Positions 1-12,758 are shown, counted from the first letter of the stretch. The stretch: 64,000 bases of DNA from Isoperla grammatica (GCA_945910005.1 OX246746.1:20743316-20807315); one strand, 5' to 3'. A program made the numbers and translations. The notes: generated by a model not told the origin, from the sequence alone.

Positions 1-1117
1 AATATTTGACAATTCTTTGGTTGAATTATACTAGTTTGCAGTTCCGCGCTCTCTCCTTCCACTTATAGAAATCGTCACTTACACGCCACTTTACAAACAG
101 GCTAGCACCCTTGGATCTACATAATAACCTGCAGATAAAATTTACACTTTTCCTTCGGTGGCTACTGGCTGTAGATGACCAATGTTGTAAACGATGAAAA
201 GTATACTATTTCGGTACTTTTTAGCCGTATTGGTGGCCGCAGTCGATTATACGTCGGTAGGTTCGAATCCTGGCTTGGTTATGGTTGTCGTGTGCCATCT
301 TATATCACCCGTCATGGTCATGATTAGCATCAATATCAGACGTAGCGCCCAAATATCGTCGGGGGCCATCGGCAATCAGTCAATATACTCTGTTTTCCGG
401 TGTGGTTGGTCATCCACACAAGCTTCCCCCGCTACCGGCAGGAAATTGCTCTTTGCAGAGAACCCCCCCCCCCCCCCCCCCCAACCGTACCCACATTTAA
501 TGTTCGTTTAGGTAATGCAGTTAATACTAGTGTCCATGTAGCCGACTAAAATTCAATTTGTGATGTAACTAGGTTGCATGAATTATAACTCCATAATTTA
601 AACTTTGCGATCGATGCATTAAATTACCGTCTTCCATTAACTTGACGCGGGGGCATCACCGCTGGTTTCATTGAAAGTGCTTTGCAATTTTGTGAGAAGT
701 GTAAAATACTCTACAATTATTAACCAACGTAGTGTTATCGTAATTATATTAGCGTCCACTCTTGCAAGTGTGTATAGAATAAAACGATGGAAGTTACAAG
801 GAAATAGGGGGGAGACTGTCGTAATTCTTATCGTCCTGCTAATAATACATATTTGCTGCACATTCTGACTGATATGAGTGGGCATCTAACTACCGTGTTA
901 TACGGGACACGTTGACGTGTAAATAATCTATTGAAGCTATTGCCTCAACTTTTGGTAGACCAGCGTTGAATTAGGGGGAGCAGAAGCGCTCGTGACTGTC
1001 ACTGTAAGAGTAAGGCCATTCTAGAAAGCCCTCAGATCTGTATAAGGTATAAACCTATTGCGATCAATACATTACTAGGTTGGACTCTAAATTGAATACC
1101 CCCACAACAATCACCTT
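1..1117. other. Gene-free stretch with a tRNA-like SINE remnant
   Basis: No coding region recognised. A perfect Pol III B-box, GGTTCGAATCC at 260-270, with a weak A-box-like tggtggccgcagt about 30 bases before it, suggests a SINE head around 225-330. A C17 tract lies at about 466-482. Open frames here are short and unlike any family I know. Confidence 0.5.
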
Positions 1118-2165
1118 GAGTGGGTAGACAATAAATACAAATGTATTTCTTGAAAATGAATTGAATCATAGAACAATAGAGTGGGTAGACAATAAGTACA
1201 ATGCATTTCTTTTGAAAAAGAAGATAATCACGGAACATCAATCCTCATGAGTGGGTAGACAATAAATACAAATGTATTTCTTTATAAAATGAAGATAATC
1301 ACGGAACAACAATCCTCATGAGTAGGTAGACAATAAATACAAATGTAGTTCTTTATAAAATGAAGATAATCACGGAACAACAATCCTCATGAGTGGGTAG
1401 ACAATAAATACAAATGTATTTCTTTATAAAATGAAGATAATCACGGAACAACAATCCTCATGAGTGGGTAGACAATAAATACAAATGTATTTCTTTATAA
1501 AATGAAGATAATCACGGAACAACAATCCTCTTGAGTGGCTAGACAATAAATACAAATGTATTTCTTTATAAAATGAAGATAATCACGGAACAACAATCCT
1601 CATGAGTGGGTAGACAATAAATACAAATGTATTTCTTTTGTAAAAGGAAGAAAATCACGGAACAATAATCCTCATGAGTGGTAGACAATAAATACAAATG
1701 TATTTCTTTATTATAAATGAAGATAATCACGGAACAACAATCCTCATGAGTGGGTAGACAGTAAATACAAATGTATTTCTTTATAAAATGAAGATAATCA
1801 CGGAACAACAATCCTCATGAGTGGGTAGACAATAAATACAAATGTATTTCTTAATAAAATGAAGATAATCACGGAACAACAATCCTCATGAGTGGGTAGA
1901 CAATAAATACAAATGTATTTCTTAATAAAATGAATGGAATCACGGAACAACAATCCTCATGAGTGGGTAGACAATAAATACAAATGTATTTCTTTATAAA
2001 ATGAAGATAATCACGGAACAACAATCCTCATGAGTGGGTAGACAATAAATACAAATGTATTTCTTTATAAAATGAAGATAATCACGGAACAACAATCCTC
2101 ATGAGTGGGTAGACAATAAATACAAATGTATTTCTTTATAAAATGAATGGAATCACGGAACAAAA
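1118..2165. repeat. 71-bp tandem array, about 15 copies
   Basis: The unit starts gagtgggtagacaataaata and contains the near-palindrome aaatacaaatgtattt; units from 1249 on repeat every 71 bases with few changes. The first two units (1118, 1179) are more diverged and of different length. Minus-strand open frames across it (with repeated KKYICIYCLPTHEDCCSV) are by-products of the repeat, not genes. Confidence 0.97.
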
Positions 2166-3211
2166 CAATAATAGAGACAATAGTTGTTTGCCTGTTGACC
2201 ACCCATGCTCGCACGTACGAGTAGGTGAGGGTGAGGGGACCCGCTAGCGGACGGGAAGGAAGTAGGGGCAGGCAGGGCAGGGCAGGGCAGAGCTCCCACG
2301 GTTGCGGCTCGCAATTTGCATCATTTTCATTCCCTGGTAGTGGTCGGTACACAGTTTACACACCGGGGGGGGCGGGGGGGGGGGGTTGAGAGCAACTCAC
2401 TCGTGTCAAGTGACATCAGTCTAGTTGTATGTTTTGCATCGGGACTTTTGATCATTATACTGTCTGTCGTTGATCTAGTTCCGAAGCCTTTGATCATCTC
2501 GCTTACATCGCTTACGACGTGTGTCGCTGTTTTCCAATTTGTTTGCAATCTCCAACTTTTGCAATTTGTGAATACACCTTTGGTCTCTTCTCTTGGCATT
2601 AACACGGTGTTGAAGAGTTGTGTTCATTTGTCAACGAGTGCGCATACCTCTTGGCAGACTGCAGATATCTATCGACTTCTATCTGCGTGTGTGGGGACTG
2701 GGGACTGGGCATTATATAGATGTACGTGTAATTGTAGGCCTATGTACTGGGCGCCAACAGCTATGATAATATGTGACTCGTGCCTCAACGGATACTGGGC
2801 CAAAATACTCAAAAACTTGTATTTTAGATACCCGTAGCAGATATGCCTACGAAAACCATTATTATTATTTTATTGTTGCAATACATACAAACTCGGTCAA
2901 AACCGGCATAAACATGTTGTACGGACACAAATGTCAAGTATTTCCATGTGTTTACCTTATTAAAATCTACTTAGAACTACTTAATATATCTTCTTCTTCT
3001 TCTTCTTCTTCTTCTTCTTCTGCTTCTCAAATGCCCACATTTGGCTATACTACTTAATATATCATTGTCCACATTATTTTTTCCAAACCGAACTGTGGAT
3101 GCTATGTACGGTCGTGGCCGATTTGTACTCATCCCAGCATTCGCTCTTTGTACGGTGGAAACCACGAAAACCACCATCGGGATGGAGAACTTCTTGAAGT
3201 CTTCATTCTTC
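2166..3211. other. Unassigned stretch between array and LINE
   Basis: Holds a (ggcag)n-like run at 2268-2290, a G-rich tract at 2365-2385, open frames on both strands between 2316 and 2837 with no family I recognise, and a (TTC)n tract at 2990-3020 bounded by a 15-bp direct repeat. Part of 3030-3211 is probably the LINE 3' UTR. Confidence 0.5.
2991..3020. repeat. (TTC)n flanked by 15-bp direct repeats
   Basis: ACTACTTAATATATC occurs at 2976-2990 and again at 3049-3063, on either side of the TTC tract and about 30 bp of unique sequence. Confidence 0.85.
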
Positions 3212-4210
3212 TTAGTTCAAAAATTTTCGCACTATCCTACACGTGTTCAAAATAATTGCTTTTTGCATCTCGATGTATATGTTCGGTTGGAGACCAATTA
3301 GCTTAATACTGTCATGGAGTTTACGTGGAACAATGCCATTTGCTGATATAATTAACGGTATAACAGTAACATTATTCTGCTTCCACAACCTTTTTATTTC
3401 AATAGATAATTCCTTATATCTGTTTATCTTTTCCCGCCAAGTTGTCTCTACATTGTGGCATAAAGGGACGGCAACATCAATTAAAATCGTTTCTTGTTTC
3501 TTCTTGTCAATAAATATAATATCCGGTCTATTGTGATGTATGGTTTGGTCTGTAATAACTGCCCGGTCGTAATATAATTTGTAGTCTTTACTATCTAATA
3601 CCTTTTCAGGCTTGTATTTGTAATACGCATTGGTTGTGTTTATAAGTTTATACTTCATGGCTAATTTTTGATGTACAATGTTTGCAACTTGGTTATGCCT
3701 ATGAAGATAATCTGTTTGACAAAGCATTTTGCACCCAGATACGATATGTTCAATTGTTTCGCCGTTCAAATTACATTTTCTACATTTATCTTCCACTGTG
3801 ACGTCTTTCAGTATGTATTTTTTGTAATTGTTAGTCTTGATTACTTTATCTTGAATAGCGATCATAAATCCCTCTGTTTCGCTGAAAATGTCCCCGGACG
3901 TTAACCATTTGTTCGATGCTACCCTATCGACGCTATCCTTAAGAAGTTCTTTATAATGTCTGCTATGTAACGTCTTTTCTGATATTCTGATCTCTTTTGC
4001 TGTGTCAGAATTTAGTTTTTGAAGCAAGTTTAAATTTTCGTCATTTAAATTGAGGGGAGAAAGCGACTTGTCTGCCGATACTATAGCTCTATGAAGTTGT
4101 GAATGTGGGCATTTTGTATAAAAGTACTTTCTCAGAATTTCAATTTGTTTATAATATAAATTGTTTAAATCAATCAAGCCTCTTCCCCCTTTTTCTCTAG
4201 GTAGAGTCAC
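3212..4210 (-). pseudogene. 5'-truncated R2/R4/Dong-like LINE, C-terminal part
   Basis: An open frame of 332 codons on the minus strand covers the C-terminal third of a non-LTR retrotransposon polyprotein. Read from its start it shows the end of the reverse-transcriptase region (LPREKGGRGLIDLNNLYYKQ), a CCHC zinc knuckle (CRKCNLNGETIEHIVSGC) near residue 145, and a restriction-like endonuclease segment with RPDIIFIDKKKQETILIDVA around residues 225-245. That domain order, with the endonuclease after the RT, belongs to the R2/R4/Dong/NeSL group rather than to APE-type LINEs. The 5' part is missing and the coding sequence stops where the TTA microsatellite begins. The frame has no internal stop, so the insertion is fairly young. 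Full elements encode roughly 1000 residues. It is probably immobile for lack of RT motifs. Confidence 0.85.
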
Positions 4211-4213
4211 TCG

Positions 4214-4230
4214 TTCTATTATTATTATTA

Positions 4231-4326
<96 letters not shown>

Positions 4327-4352
4327 GTTATTGTTATTAATCATTATTATTA

Positions 4353-4385
<33 letters not shown>

Positions 4386-4405
4386 GTTATTGTTATTAAT
4401 TATTA

Positions 4406-4483
<78 letters not shown>

Positions 4484-4503
4484 GTTATTAATCATTATTA
4501 TTA

Positions 4504-4577
<74 letters not shown>

Positions 4578-4592
4578 TATTATTATAATTAC
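4214..4592. repeat. (ATT)n microsatellite
   Basis: About 380 bases of ATT/TTA triplets with scattered GTT, ATC and four-base interruptions. It directly borders the truncated 5' end of the LINE at 3212-4210. R4/Dong-type elements are known to insert into TAA repeats. Confidence 0.98.
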
Positions 4593-5241
4593 TAAATCAC
4601 TGATCGTAATCGAAAGCAGCTAATCGCGCGTATGTTTGATCTGTGCGCATGCGTCATGTAAATATGTTATTGGGTCAGCGTTCAGCTTGCACCTTGTATA
4701 TATATATACGCCATTACGCAAGATAGCTGCGTCATCGAGTTATACGATCTCATTTAGTAATTGAAGCATGGATGGATGTATCGTACGTAATACTCTAAAA
4801 CGTTCAATACACAAAGGAATTAGTGCACATATCGTAAATGAATGGTGCGCCTCGTCTTCGAAATTGCTCGTAAAATGCGGCCAAGATCGTACTTGGTGTG
4901 ACTGTGACGTCATTTTTGCGGCATATACGCATGTTTTCAAGGTCAAGCTCACTCGATTCGCAAATATACGTACTTGTTTATTTGCTTAGTGTGTTTATCA
5001 TTTTTTTTCTTACGACATACCCGTTATATTACTAAGAAAACAACTGTTTTTCCTGGATTACACAACGGCAATTTTGTCGCAAGGTGGAAACGTAAATAAC
5101 ACACTTTGTTGTTCTGAAAATTTTGTGAAATACGAATTTATAACTCCAGTTATTGGGGGTTTGGCTGTATAAATATCATGTCACTAATTTATCACTACAA
5201 TATACGTAGCATGATTTCCTGAATCTTACATAACACCTTCT

Positions 5242-5308
5242 CGTCTCGAATAACATCATTGTAATATAATAGAGACGTAAACAACAAGCATCGTCATCAT
5301 CATCATAA
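5242..5308 (+). repeat. SINE tail fragment (same family as 37060-37245)
   Basis: Shares cgtctcg.ataacat, then atagagacgtaaa.caacaa and tcgtcatc with 37170-37232. The tRNA-like head is missing, so this is a 5'-truncated copy. Confidence 0.6.
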
Positions 5309-6725
5309 ATGCTCAACCACAACTGACGGCATCGTGATTGTAATCGTAATCCGGAAATCGTGAAAGAGTTAACTTACTTGGTTTGGGTCTTATGGAGCTG
5401 TTCACAACAAAATCGTAACGTCGTAATGGATTGTAATGGTTGGTACATTATATTTCTACAATTGCCATCCCGATAACAATTACGATGCCGTCCATTGTGG
5501 TTGGGTCTTTACATAACACAATAATAAATAATAATAATATGTTTTGTGTGAAAAATGACATTAGAGTTGACAATTTAGTGTATTATCCCACTATAGTTTG
5601 GATAGACGTGTGGCTAAAAAATCTTCTGAAAGGGGGGCGGGGGGGGGGGGGGGGGGGGTATTAACAAACATACGCATGTGCTATACCACAAAGTGTTTGA
5701 AAATGTGACTTTTTAGACGTTTCTTACATTTTTTTTTCAGAACTTGAAACTAAGGATTCCTTAAATAATCCACTTACTTTTTTAGTCTTAACGTTCTGCT
5801 TGACGAGCCATTGCTTCCGTGTTTGTTATCCTTCATTTCTTCACTATACTCTACTGGGAGCAAGTTCTCTCGTCGCCACAATGCCCGCTCTTCATTGGTC
5901 TTTTAATTACTTATCGTGCCTTGCTTATTTATATAACGAGGCAAGTCTGCCATAGGGAATACATTGATACATCGTGCGGTGAGGAACTCAGCTGTCGGTA
6001 CTGAATTGCGCTGGTTATACATTACGATATTTCTATCAGGGAATTAGTACACGTAATATTACAAGAAATTTAGGTTATTGTGAATTGTTATGTAATTCAA
6101 CGATGATATTGGGCTTTACGTTGCATATTTTGGCAACAGCGCTATCGAGACGATAAGCTAATTGAAGTGTGGCCATGTAAACTCGCCGACATATATCAAT
6201 TAAAGGTAATACATACATTTTTACCATCGCAGATCTCCGGGTTAGTTCGTGAATTGCTCGTGTAAATGTGGGAATTACGAGATTCAATATGTCTGCTGTT
6301 TTTTTTTTTAATTTTTTTTTTATTTTCGAGCTCTGTCAAGTTGACCAACCAGCTTCCGGCCAACCCATGATGAAACCTATGTGGTTCGTTAGTGCTACGT
6401 TAATGGTGCTCGAGTTTGGGCGTTAGTGCTCTCCCCGTTAACACGTTGATTAAGCTTCTAATTTGAGATATGGCTAACTAATTGTTGACATATGATCGAT
6501 CGAACAGTATACCCGCAAATCATTTTGTGTTGTATTTAAACAACGGTTCGCATGTTATAGTAATCACTGCCATATCCCAGGAGTTGGGTAGTGTGATTAT
6601 ACGTGTTTTTAAGCTATGCATTATGTATGAAGCGATAGTAATTGTAATAAAAGTAAGACCCGACTGGGGATCAACCCCAGATTCTCCGGCTGTATACGTA
6701 TTGTGTGCTTGCCACTTATTCTATG

Positions 6726-6866
6726 GTCATCGTACATCTTCGGTAATACTTGCGTCACGGGTGGGTGAGCGGCAGCCAACCAGCGACCACCTGTTTGGGT
6801 TGGCCGAGACCGTAAACACGTCATTGATTGATGACGAAAGCATTACCGAAGTTATTGTAAGACGAC
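6726..6866. mobile_element. 141-bp MITE, copy 1
   Basis: The ends are inverted: catcgtacatcttcggtaat at the left pairs with attaccgaagttattgtaag and gacgac at the right. The interior (cacgggtgggtgagcggcag, gaccgtaaacacgtcattga) is shared almost base for base with the copy at 45192-45350. Too short to encode a transposase. Confidence 0.85.
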
Positions 6867-8601
6867 TTTATCAGGGCCGCGGGAACAAACCAAACTAAAT
6901 TAGTTGTGTCAAGCTATTCTTACACTTGCTATTTCTTGTATATATGTACATGTACTCCTCGTTCGACGTTTCGAAGAGATCCGAGAAGAGATCACAAGAA
7001 AGAAATCTTCTGGAACACGTTTCAGTTGTCCCAACGTATAACTAGTACCATGCTTCCGAAATAGCCGTGTACAATCTTATACCAACTCAGTTTTCTATCT
7101 AGTTTAGCTATACAATTAATTGAAACAAGATCGTTAGGGATAATTTACTCCTTGAGTGGGATACGTGGAAACTCATAACACAGCGGGTGTGAGTGACTAA
7201 TGAGCCTCTTTATACGAATGTGTGAAAGAACGTCAGGAATCTTTATGATTTTCGTTGAGACAGCGTGCATGAAAGAGGTAGTAGATAAGGATCTGAGGAC
7301 TGTGTGAGAGTAGGCCTATATAGCTCGTCACTCGACAAGACCCAGCAGCGAAGTACTAGCAGAAGTTGGTGTAGAACTATGAGCTCGATCGCTTCGGTCG
7401 CCCGTATCTTTTAAAACAGAGGTTCGGGGCGGCGAGGTCAGATCAGTTTATTGTTGTTTTGTTCTCTTCTCGTTGTGGGCCCTGGATTGAGGCCAGCACT
7501 ATACTGTCCTGGACCCCCATTATGTAACTTTGCGCTGGTTGCCGTTTCGCCGATAAGGGGAAGTGTTTTGTGAAAATTCATCTACCAGAAACTGTTGAAG
7601 ACGACTCCTTGTCATAAACAAGGTGTTTTAAAAATCTCTATTAAACAAAATACTTTCAACAACTATGAACGAACTCTTACACTTTTTTCTTGCTCTTTAA
7701 TAATAGTTTTCCGTAACGAAAGCATGTAATAATTCCAAAATTTGTATTCCTTTCTTCGTGTAGTTTATTTTGATATTTTGAAAACGAAAAAATGAAGTTT
7801 GATTTTGAGCTTGCCTCTTGGGATTCCCTTTCTGGTGATCTGATCCATTGTCCTGCTCCCAGCGAGTAGTTAATCTTACTCGCTGTCTCCGCCATTGTTC
7901 CTCGTATCTCCCAACCTCAGCTAGTGCTCTTCTTCTTCGGGTTGCAATGGTGCTAGAGTATGTTCTATAGTAAAACACGCCGCACCATGTATGTGTGTGG
8001 GTTTGTTATGGAAAGAGAATTTTCTTGAAAGCTGCATATAGATTACATTTCTTCAAAACTTCGTTCGTGCGCTTATTAAAGTGTGTACAAGTCGTGGCTG
8101 ACGATCTGTCCATATTGCTTTAGCCGAGCCGGTAATCTCGTTTACTCTGATCTCATGGGAAATGCATGCATATATGTCATATTAATGTTTAACTTTAAGT
8201 TCATCTACAAAACTCGATTCTGACAATAGTTTGCCCTAGTTATTTACGAAATCTTTACAGTGACATGCATCCCAGTTATTATAGAAGTTTGACTATAAAA
8301 TATATATGTACAGTTCTCATACGGTGTACTATTTGATTTCTAAATGTAAATCCATTTATGTTGATTGAAACGGGGTAAGTTATATATGTATTGGAAATTG
8401 TTTGTTCCCACCATAACAAATGAACATGAATAGAATGTTCCCAAACTATGTAATAACTTATTAATCGCCAACTGAACGAGATAGAGTTATTAGAAACATT
8501 ATCATTAGACAAATCAATTGAAAAACATATTACCCTCGATCAAACCTTCCTGTTGATGTAGCTTGAATATATTACAATGAGGTATATTACACCGCGACTA
8601 A

Positions 8602-8867
8602 AGCTGCGTACACACGGTCGGATTTTGGCCTTACGACGATCTCAAGGCGGTCGTACGACCGTCGTGAGGCCAAAATCCGCCGTGTGTACGCAGCTACAAA
8701 TACTGACCATGCAGGCAGAGATTGGAACGGATCGTCGTACGATCGCCTCAAGACTGTACACACGAGAGATTTCCATCCAATTTTCATCCGATCAGTCCAT
8801 CCGTCCGACCGCCTTGAGATCGTCGTGAGATCGTCGTGAGGCCAAAATCCGCCGTGTGTACGCAGCT
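8602..8867. mobile_element. Palindromic MITE with TTAA-like flanks
   Basis: The left end AGCTGCGTACACACGG is inverted at the right end (ccgtgtgtacgcagct, to 8867). The flanks read CTAA on the left and TTAA on the right. A second inverted copy of the arm ends at 8695, so the left 94 bp is itself a hairpin. The interior is full of gatcgtcgt/acgacgatc repeats. The TTAA flank suggests a piggyBac-type non-autonomous element; no transposase is present. Confidence 0.82.
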
Positions 8868-8871
8868 TTAA

Positions 8872-11127
8872 GTATTTGTCCACATAATCATCATGTTTAC
8901 AATTACAACTTCGAAGTGTGTTTGTGGGTGGCGACCATCTATACTATACTACACGCAAGCGAACACATGTCTCTCTCGTCAGAAATAGCTAGGCTGACTG
9001 TAGTGTTGATATTTGACGAGGTTGGAGGGAGGGAGGCCCGTGCCGGCCTATTACATCGCTCGTGCGCGCTATACCGTGAAACTTTTATGTGTAACTCTTC
9101 GTCGTAAAGTTGACATTTTATTGGCTGTTGGATGATTTTCTATCTCGGCCATCTCGCGAACCTGGCGCAGAAACGCTTATTTGAACTAAAATGGTTCGCG
9201 ATTCACTAGAGTGGATGGGAACAAATCGCGACCAGGAACCGACGAGAGTGTTTTTCAAAAGGTCTAAGGTGCGACATATCGATCCTACTGTCGCGGAAGT
9301 TGGCTGCATGGAAGACAAACATTGTGACAAAAGCCACAACATATTTTGTCGCACTTGGCTTTTCATATCGTACATTTTTTAAGGAAAAAAGTAGGCGAGT
9401 TTTGCATGTAAAATAAATTAATGTTGAAATGTGATGATAATCTGTTTATAGTTTAAACGTTTTAATTTATTCTTATTGTATTCGGCATAAACTTGAAGGC
9501 TTTATTGTTTGTGATAACTTTCGTTACTCGAATTAATTTGTCCTCGTAATACTTATGATAGTACTGGCATGTGTTTTACTTTACCGAATAGTTCCTTTTA
9601 ATAAAGGCTATTTATTATAACAGCTTACACATTTAGGGATGTCTACAATGATGATGCTATGATGTTAATGAAATGATTGGAAATGATCTAGCTCGAGGGC
9701 ACCAACAAATGAATGTTGCTGAATTATTAAATAATTCATTTTTTTCACAATCACTTTCGTAAATATTCTATAACTCAGGCTGGGGTTGATACATTCACCT
9801 AAAATAAAACAAGGTAATTATTTAATTTTCGGTTTTAGCGGTGCCTTTTTAGCTCTGCTTCTTTTTATTTTTTAACTTCTTCTTTTAAGTCTGTTTCTGT
9901 GTTAGCCCAGTGTATATTGTAGTCATGCACATATTTGATTAGTTAATTATGTCTTTGACATTGCTAGCACGCGGAAATAACTCAGAGTTGGGTTGGGAGG
10001 GGATGCTGTAGGGGGTTTTTAATCGTTTATGTGAATGCTGGTACTATTCTGAATATAACCGTAAGCATTCGTGTAATAACCAAAGCACAGCATTAGGAAT
10101 GCTTGCAATTTACAAAGTCCATAACTATTTATGCTGTGCGCATATAACGGAGTCTTCCTCCCCTGTATTGTTTGTTTGTTTGTTTGTTTGTTTGCTCCAG
10201 GGCAACCGCGATCGTTGTTTGTGATATGTGCTTCGCTTGTGTGTGACGTATTTTTTTTTTCAAGATACTCGTGAAACGAGGTCAAGTAGGGGTTATACGA
10301 AGAGCGCCCTCTAGTGTTAGTGTCTAGTCTATAGAGTGTACACTCTATACAACAGTTTGTAGGTGCTCACTGTATTTCAGTCTAGTGGCGACAAGATTTT
10401 CTCAATATGCTGCTGATGTTCGAGATTATGGGTGGAGTGGATAAGTGGTATATAAAAAATGCATGCGTTATAGGTTTCTGTTATTCTATACCGGCCAAAC
10501 TTTGCTATACTAATGACTAATGTATGAGCAACAGCGGATGCTCACAGTAATGTATGTAGATGTTAGCATTTCATTGAATTTATGCGTAAGGTAAAGTTTA
10601 TAGTCTCTAAATTGACATCCGGATGAGCTATATGGACGGTCGCATGTAAATTGTATCTGTTGTACATGAGTTCATTCCTTGCATTGATCCACACGCCTTT
10701 GATGCTGCACGACAGTTTTCAGTGTTATCAGGCGGGTGTTGATTTATGGTGATTATTCTGTTTGAAAGTAAAATAGTTGCGCTATTATGAATGATTTATC
10801 TCCAAAGTGGAAGCTGCAAACTGGCTACACGTGACAGCGGAACACCTGCCTGCCAACAGGTATCACACGTTCACGTCAGCCTGTACGTCGGCCACCTCCC
10901 ACCTTCACTTGCCAGAAAGAGAAGTCCTCATATTTAAAAAGTAACCGCATACCAACTCCTGTATCATTAGAAAACATTAATTATGAGCGTGCAACTCACA
11001 CACATGCCCCGTCGTAAGTCCTCTCATGCTTACGAAATAACAGAGTCAAAGAGTACCCACTTAATTTTCTACTACTTCTCGAGTTCCCAGCGTTTACTTC
11101 GAGCAGGTCCCTTACGGGTAGTTTACG
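8872..11127. other. Gene-free stretch
   Basis: No recognisable gene. The open frame at 9191-9382 has no known motifs. It contains a (TTTG)n run at 10168-10192; the rest is AT-rich. Confidence 0.5.
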
Positions 11128-11550
11128 ATAAATAAATAAATAAATTCACATTTAGAGTCTACCCACTCAGTAACTAAACTGATTTGCAGTGGGGGACTTT
11201 AATTTAAAGTGACTAAACCAACCCTCTAGGCTTCGAACACCATCGACGAGTGAGCGATAACCAATCAAAGATCGATATTTCAAATATGAAACATACGAAT
11301 CAGTGATTGGACAGTGCGAACACCTGCGGACAGATGCCAGAATCAACAAGGCCGATTCAGAACAACTTTGAATTTATTGAGTGCTTTGTTGCTAGGACGG
11401 TTCCAAAGTCACCGTTTACTTATTCCTAAGCCAAGAAGTAATGGAATTGAATCCACATTAGAAGTTAAAAAATTTCAGCCTGACGCGGGATTTGAACCTG
11501 GGACCTTCTGCATTGGAAGCAGGGATGCTAACCACTGGACCAACGAGACA
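11128..11550 (-). mobile_element. tRNA-derived SINE, copy 1 of 4
   Basis: On the minus strand the head near 11490-11550 is tRNA-like (ggtccagtggttagcatccc, with caggttcaaatccc as the B-box). A body of about 350 bp follows and the tail is (TTTA)n, seen on the + strand as ataaataaataaataaattc. Three further copies with the same layout lie at 16917, 22889 and 46429, all in the same orientation. The peptides read from it (MRTPADRCQNQQG...) are repeat products. Confidence 0.92.
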
Positions 11551-11840
11551 CCTTGTTTATTTTGATTACCTGGAAATTCCTATCACAGTGGGCGTGACTA
11601 ATGAACGAGACTTGTGCATGCACTCCCCTAAGCTTTCTCTACAAATGTGTAAAAAAAAAAAACGCAATAAATCTGTTGATTTTCGTTGCAACACAGTGCA
11701 TGAAAAATGCAGTAGATAAGATCTAAGGTCGGTATGAAACTAAGGGCTAGTATATTTATGTATATATGATAAAACGTGTTTTCAGCAATCACAAACACGG
11801 ATAGCAATTTAATAGTGGTATGTTCCATGAGGGTGGTAAA

Positions 11841-11945
11841 GCCTGTCCGCTCATAGTAGAAACGAAACGTTTAGAGCTAATGGTTCAATACACAAACATG
11901 ACCCATTAGCTCTAAACGTTTCGTTTGTACTATGAGCGGACAGGC
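11841..11945. repeat. Short foldback, 43-bp arms
   Basis: gcctgtccgctcatagta and aacgaaacgtttagagct on the left recur inverted on the right (agctctaaacgtttcgtt, tactatgagcggacaggc) with one or two mismatches and a loop of about 18 bases. A tRNA-like sequence follows at once. Confidence 0.93.
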
Positions 11946-12010
11946 TATAGCTCAAGTGGCAGGATTGGTAGAGCCGCAGAATCAGTTCGACTCTCAGTCG
12001 GGGCAAATGT
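11946..12010 (+). repeat. tRNA-like sequence (SINE head or tRNA pseudogene)
   Basis: TAGCTCAAGTGG at 11948-11959 resembles a Pol III A-box and agttcgactct at 11984-11994 a B-box. The spacing is shorter than in a real tRNA and no cloverleaf closes, so it is not called as a tRNA gene. Confidence 0.45.
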
Positions 12011-12685
12011 TTATTACAACTCTAGTAAAGCTTATAGCCAGTGTAGGTGCCTCAGCGTATACTCCTGAAAGTTTCACCACTATATATATATGCGTAGCCC
12101 TATAGGTGTTTTGCTTCCTTGAATTAATTAAATACCATACTACAATCGTGGTATGCAATGGACAGATATTAAACTATAGTGTTTTTCCCTCGTAGAATCA
12201 TGTCATATCGTGCTCAATTTCAAATAGTGAATCTAATCCATCCTTTGATCTGTTGTTTGATGACATCAATCACAGGGTATATAGTAGTAGTACTGTGTGT
12301 TGGGAATGTCCGTGGTTTATGATGATTATACCCAGTTGATTCGGTTAGACCACCAAGGGGCGGCCGGGCGGGGGACGGTAGCCATAATGTAATAGCCATG
12401 AAGCCATCCGTATATAGACAGCTACTCGTGCACGGCTGCTAATTGTATTCGGTGTGCAGTGTGTGTGCATCCACCACTCACCACCTCCGATAATTAGGTT
12501 GGCTTATCCAATAATTATCAAACTACCGTCTGTGCTGCTTTGATTATAAACGAGAAATGTGTATATGTCTATCGCAGGGTTGTGCTTCTCCTCGGGTTGA
12601 TGTGGGGACGGTTTTCATTAGGTGCCACTTACTTGATGTGGAAGGAGGTTTCAGTGCAATTATTAAATACTCAATACTGATGTTT

Positions 12686-12707
12686 TTTATTTTATTTATT
12701 TATTTTG

Positions 12708-12758
<51 letters not shown>

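Larger units (their letters stand above)
4593..8597. other. Gene-free stretch with repeat fragments
   Basis: No gene recognised. It contains a SINE tail fragment at 5242-5308, a G-tract at 5632-5658, a MITE at 6726-6866 and T-rich runs at 6299-6323. A GC-richer patch at 7380-7510 has no clear reading frame. Small open frames show no conserved motif. Confidence 0.5.

Noticed and set aside
1118..2165. CRISPR-like regular repeats
   Set aside because: The whole 71-bp unit is repeated with no unique spacers, and the genome is eukaryotic; it is a minisatellite.
2316..2837. 173-codon open frame on the + strand
   Set aside because: It begins in GC-repeat sequence, crosses a G-tract and has no recognisable domain; an overlapping minus-strand frame is equally open.
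11481..11550. Possible tRNA gene on the minus strand
   Set aside because: It has tRNA-like boxes but is the head of a repeated SINE with a decayed acceptor stem and a tail; four copies share it.
11167..11565. Recurring peptides (MLILASVRRCSH..., MRTPADRCQNQQG...) at four places
   Set aside because: They come from four copies of a tRNA-derived SINE on both strands, not a protein family.
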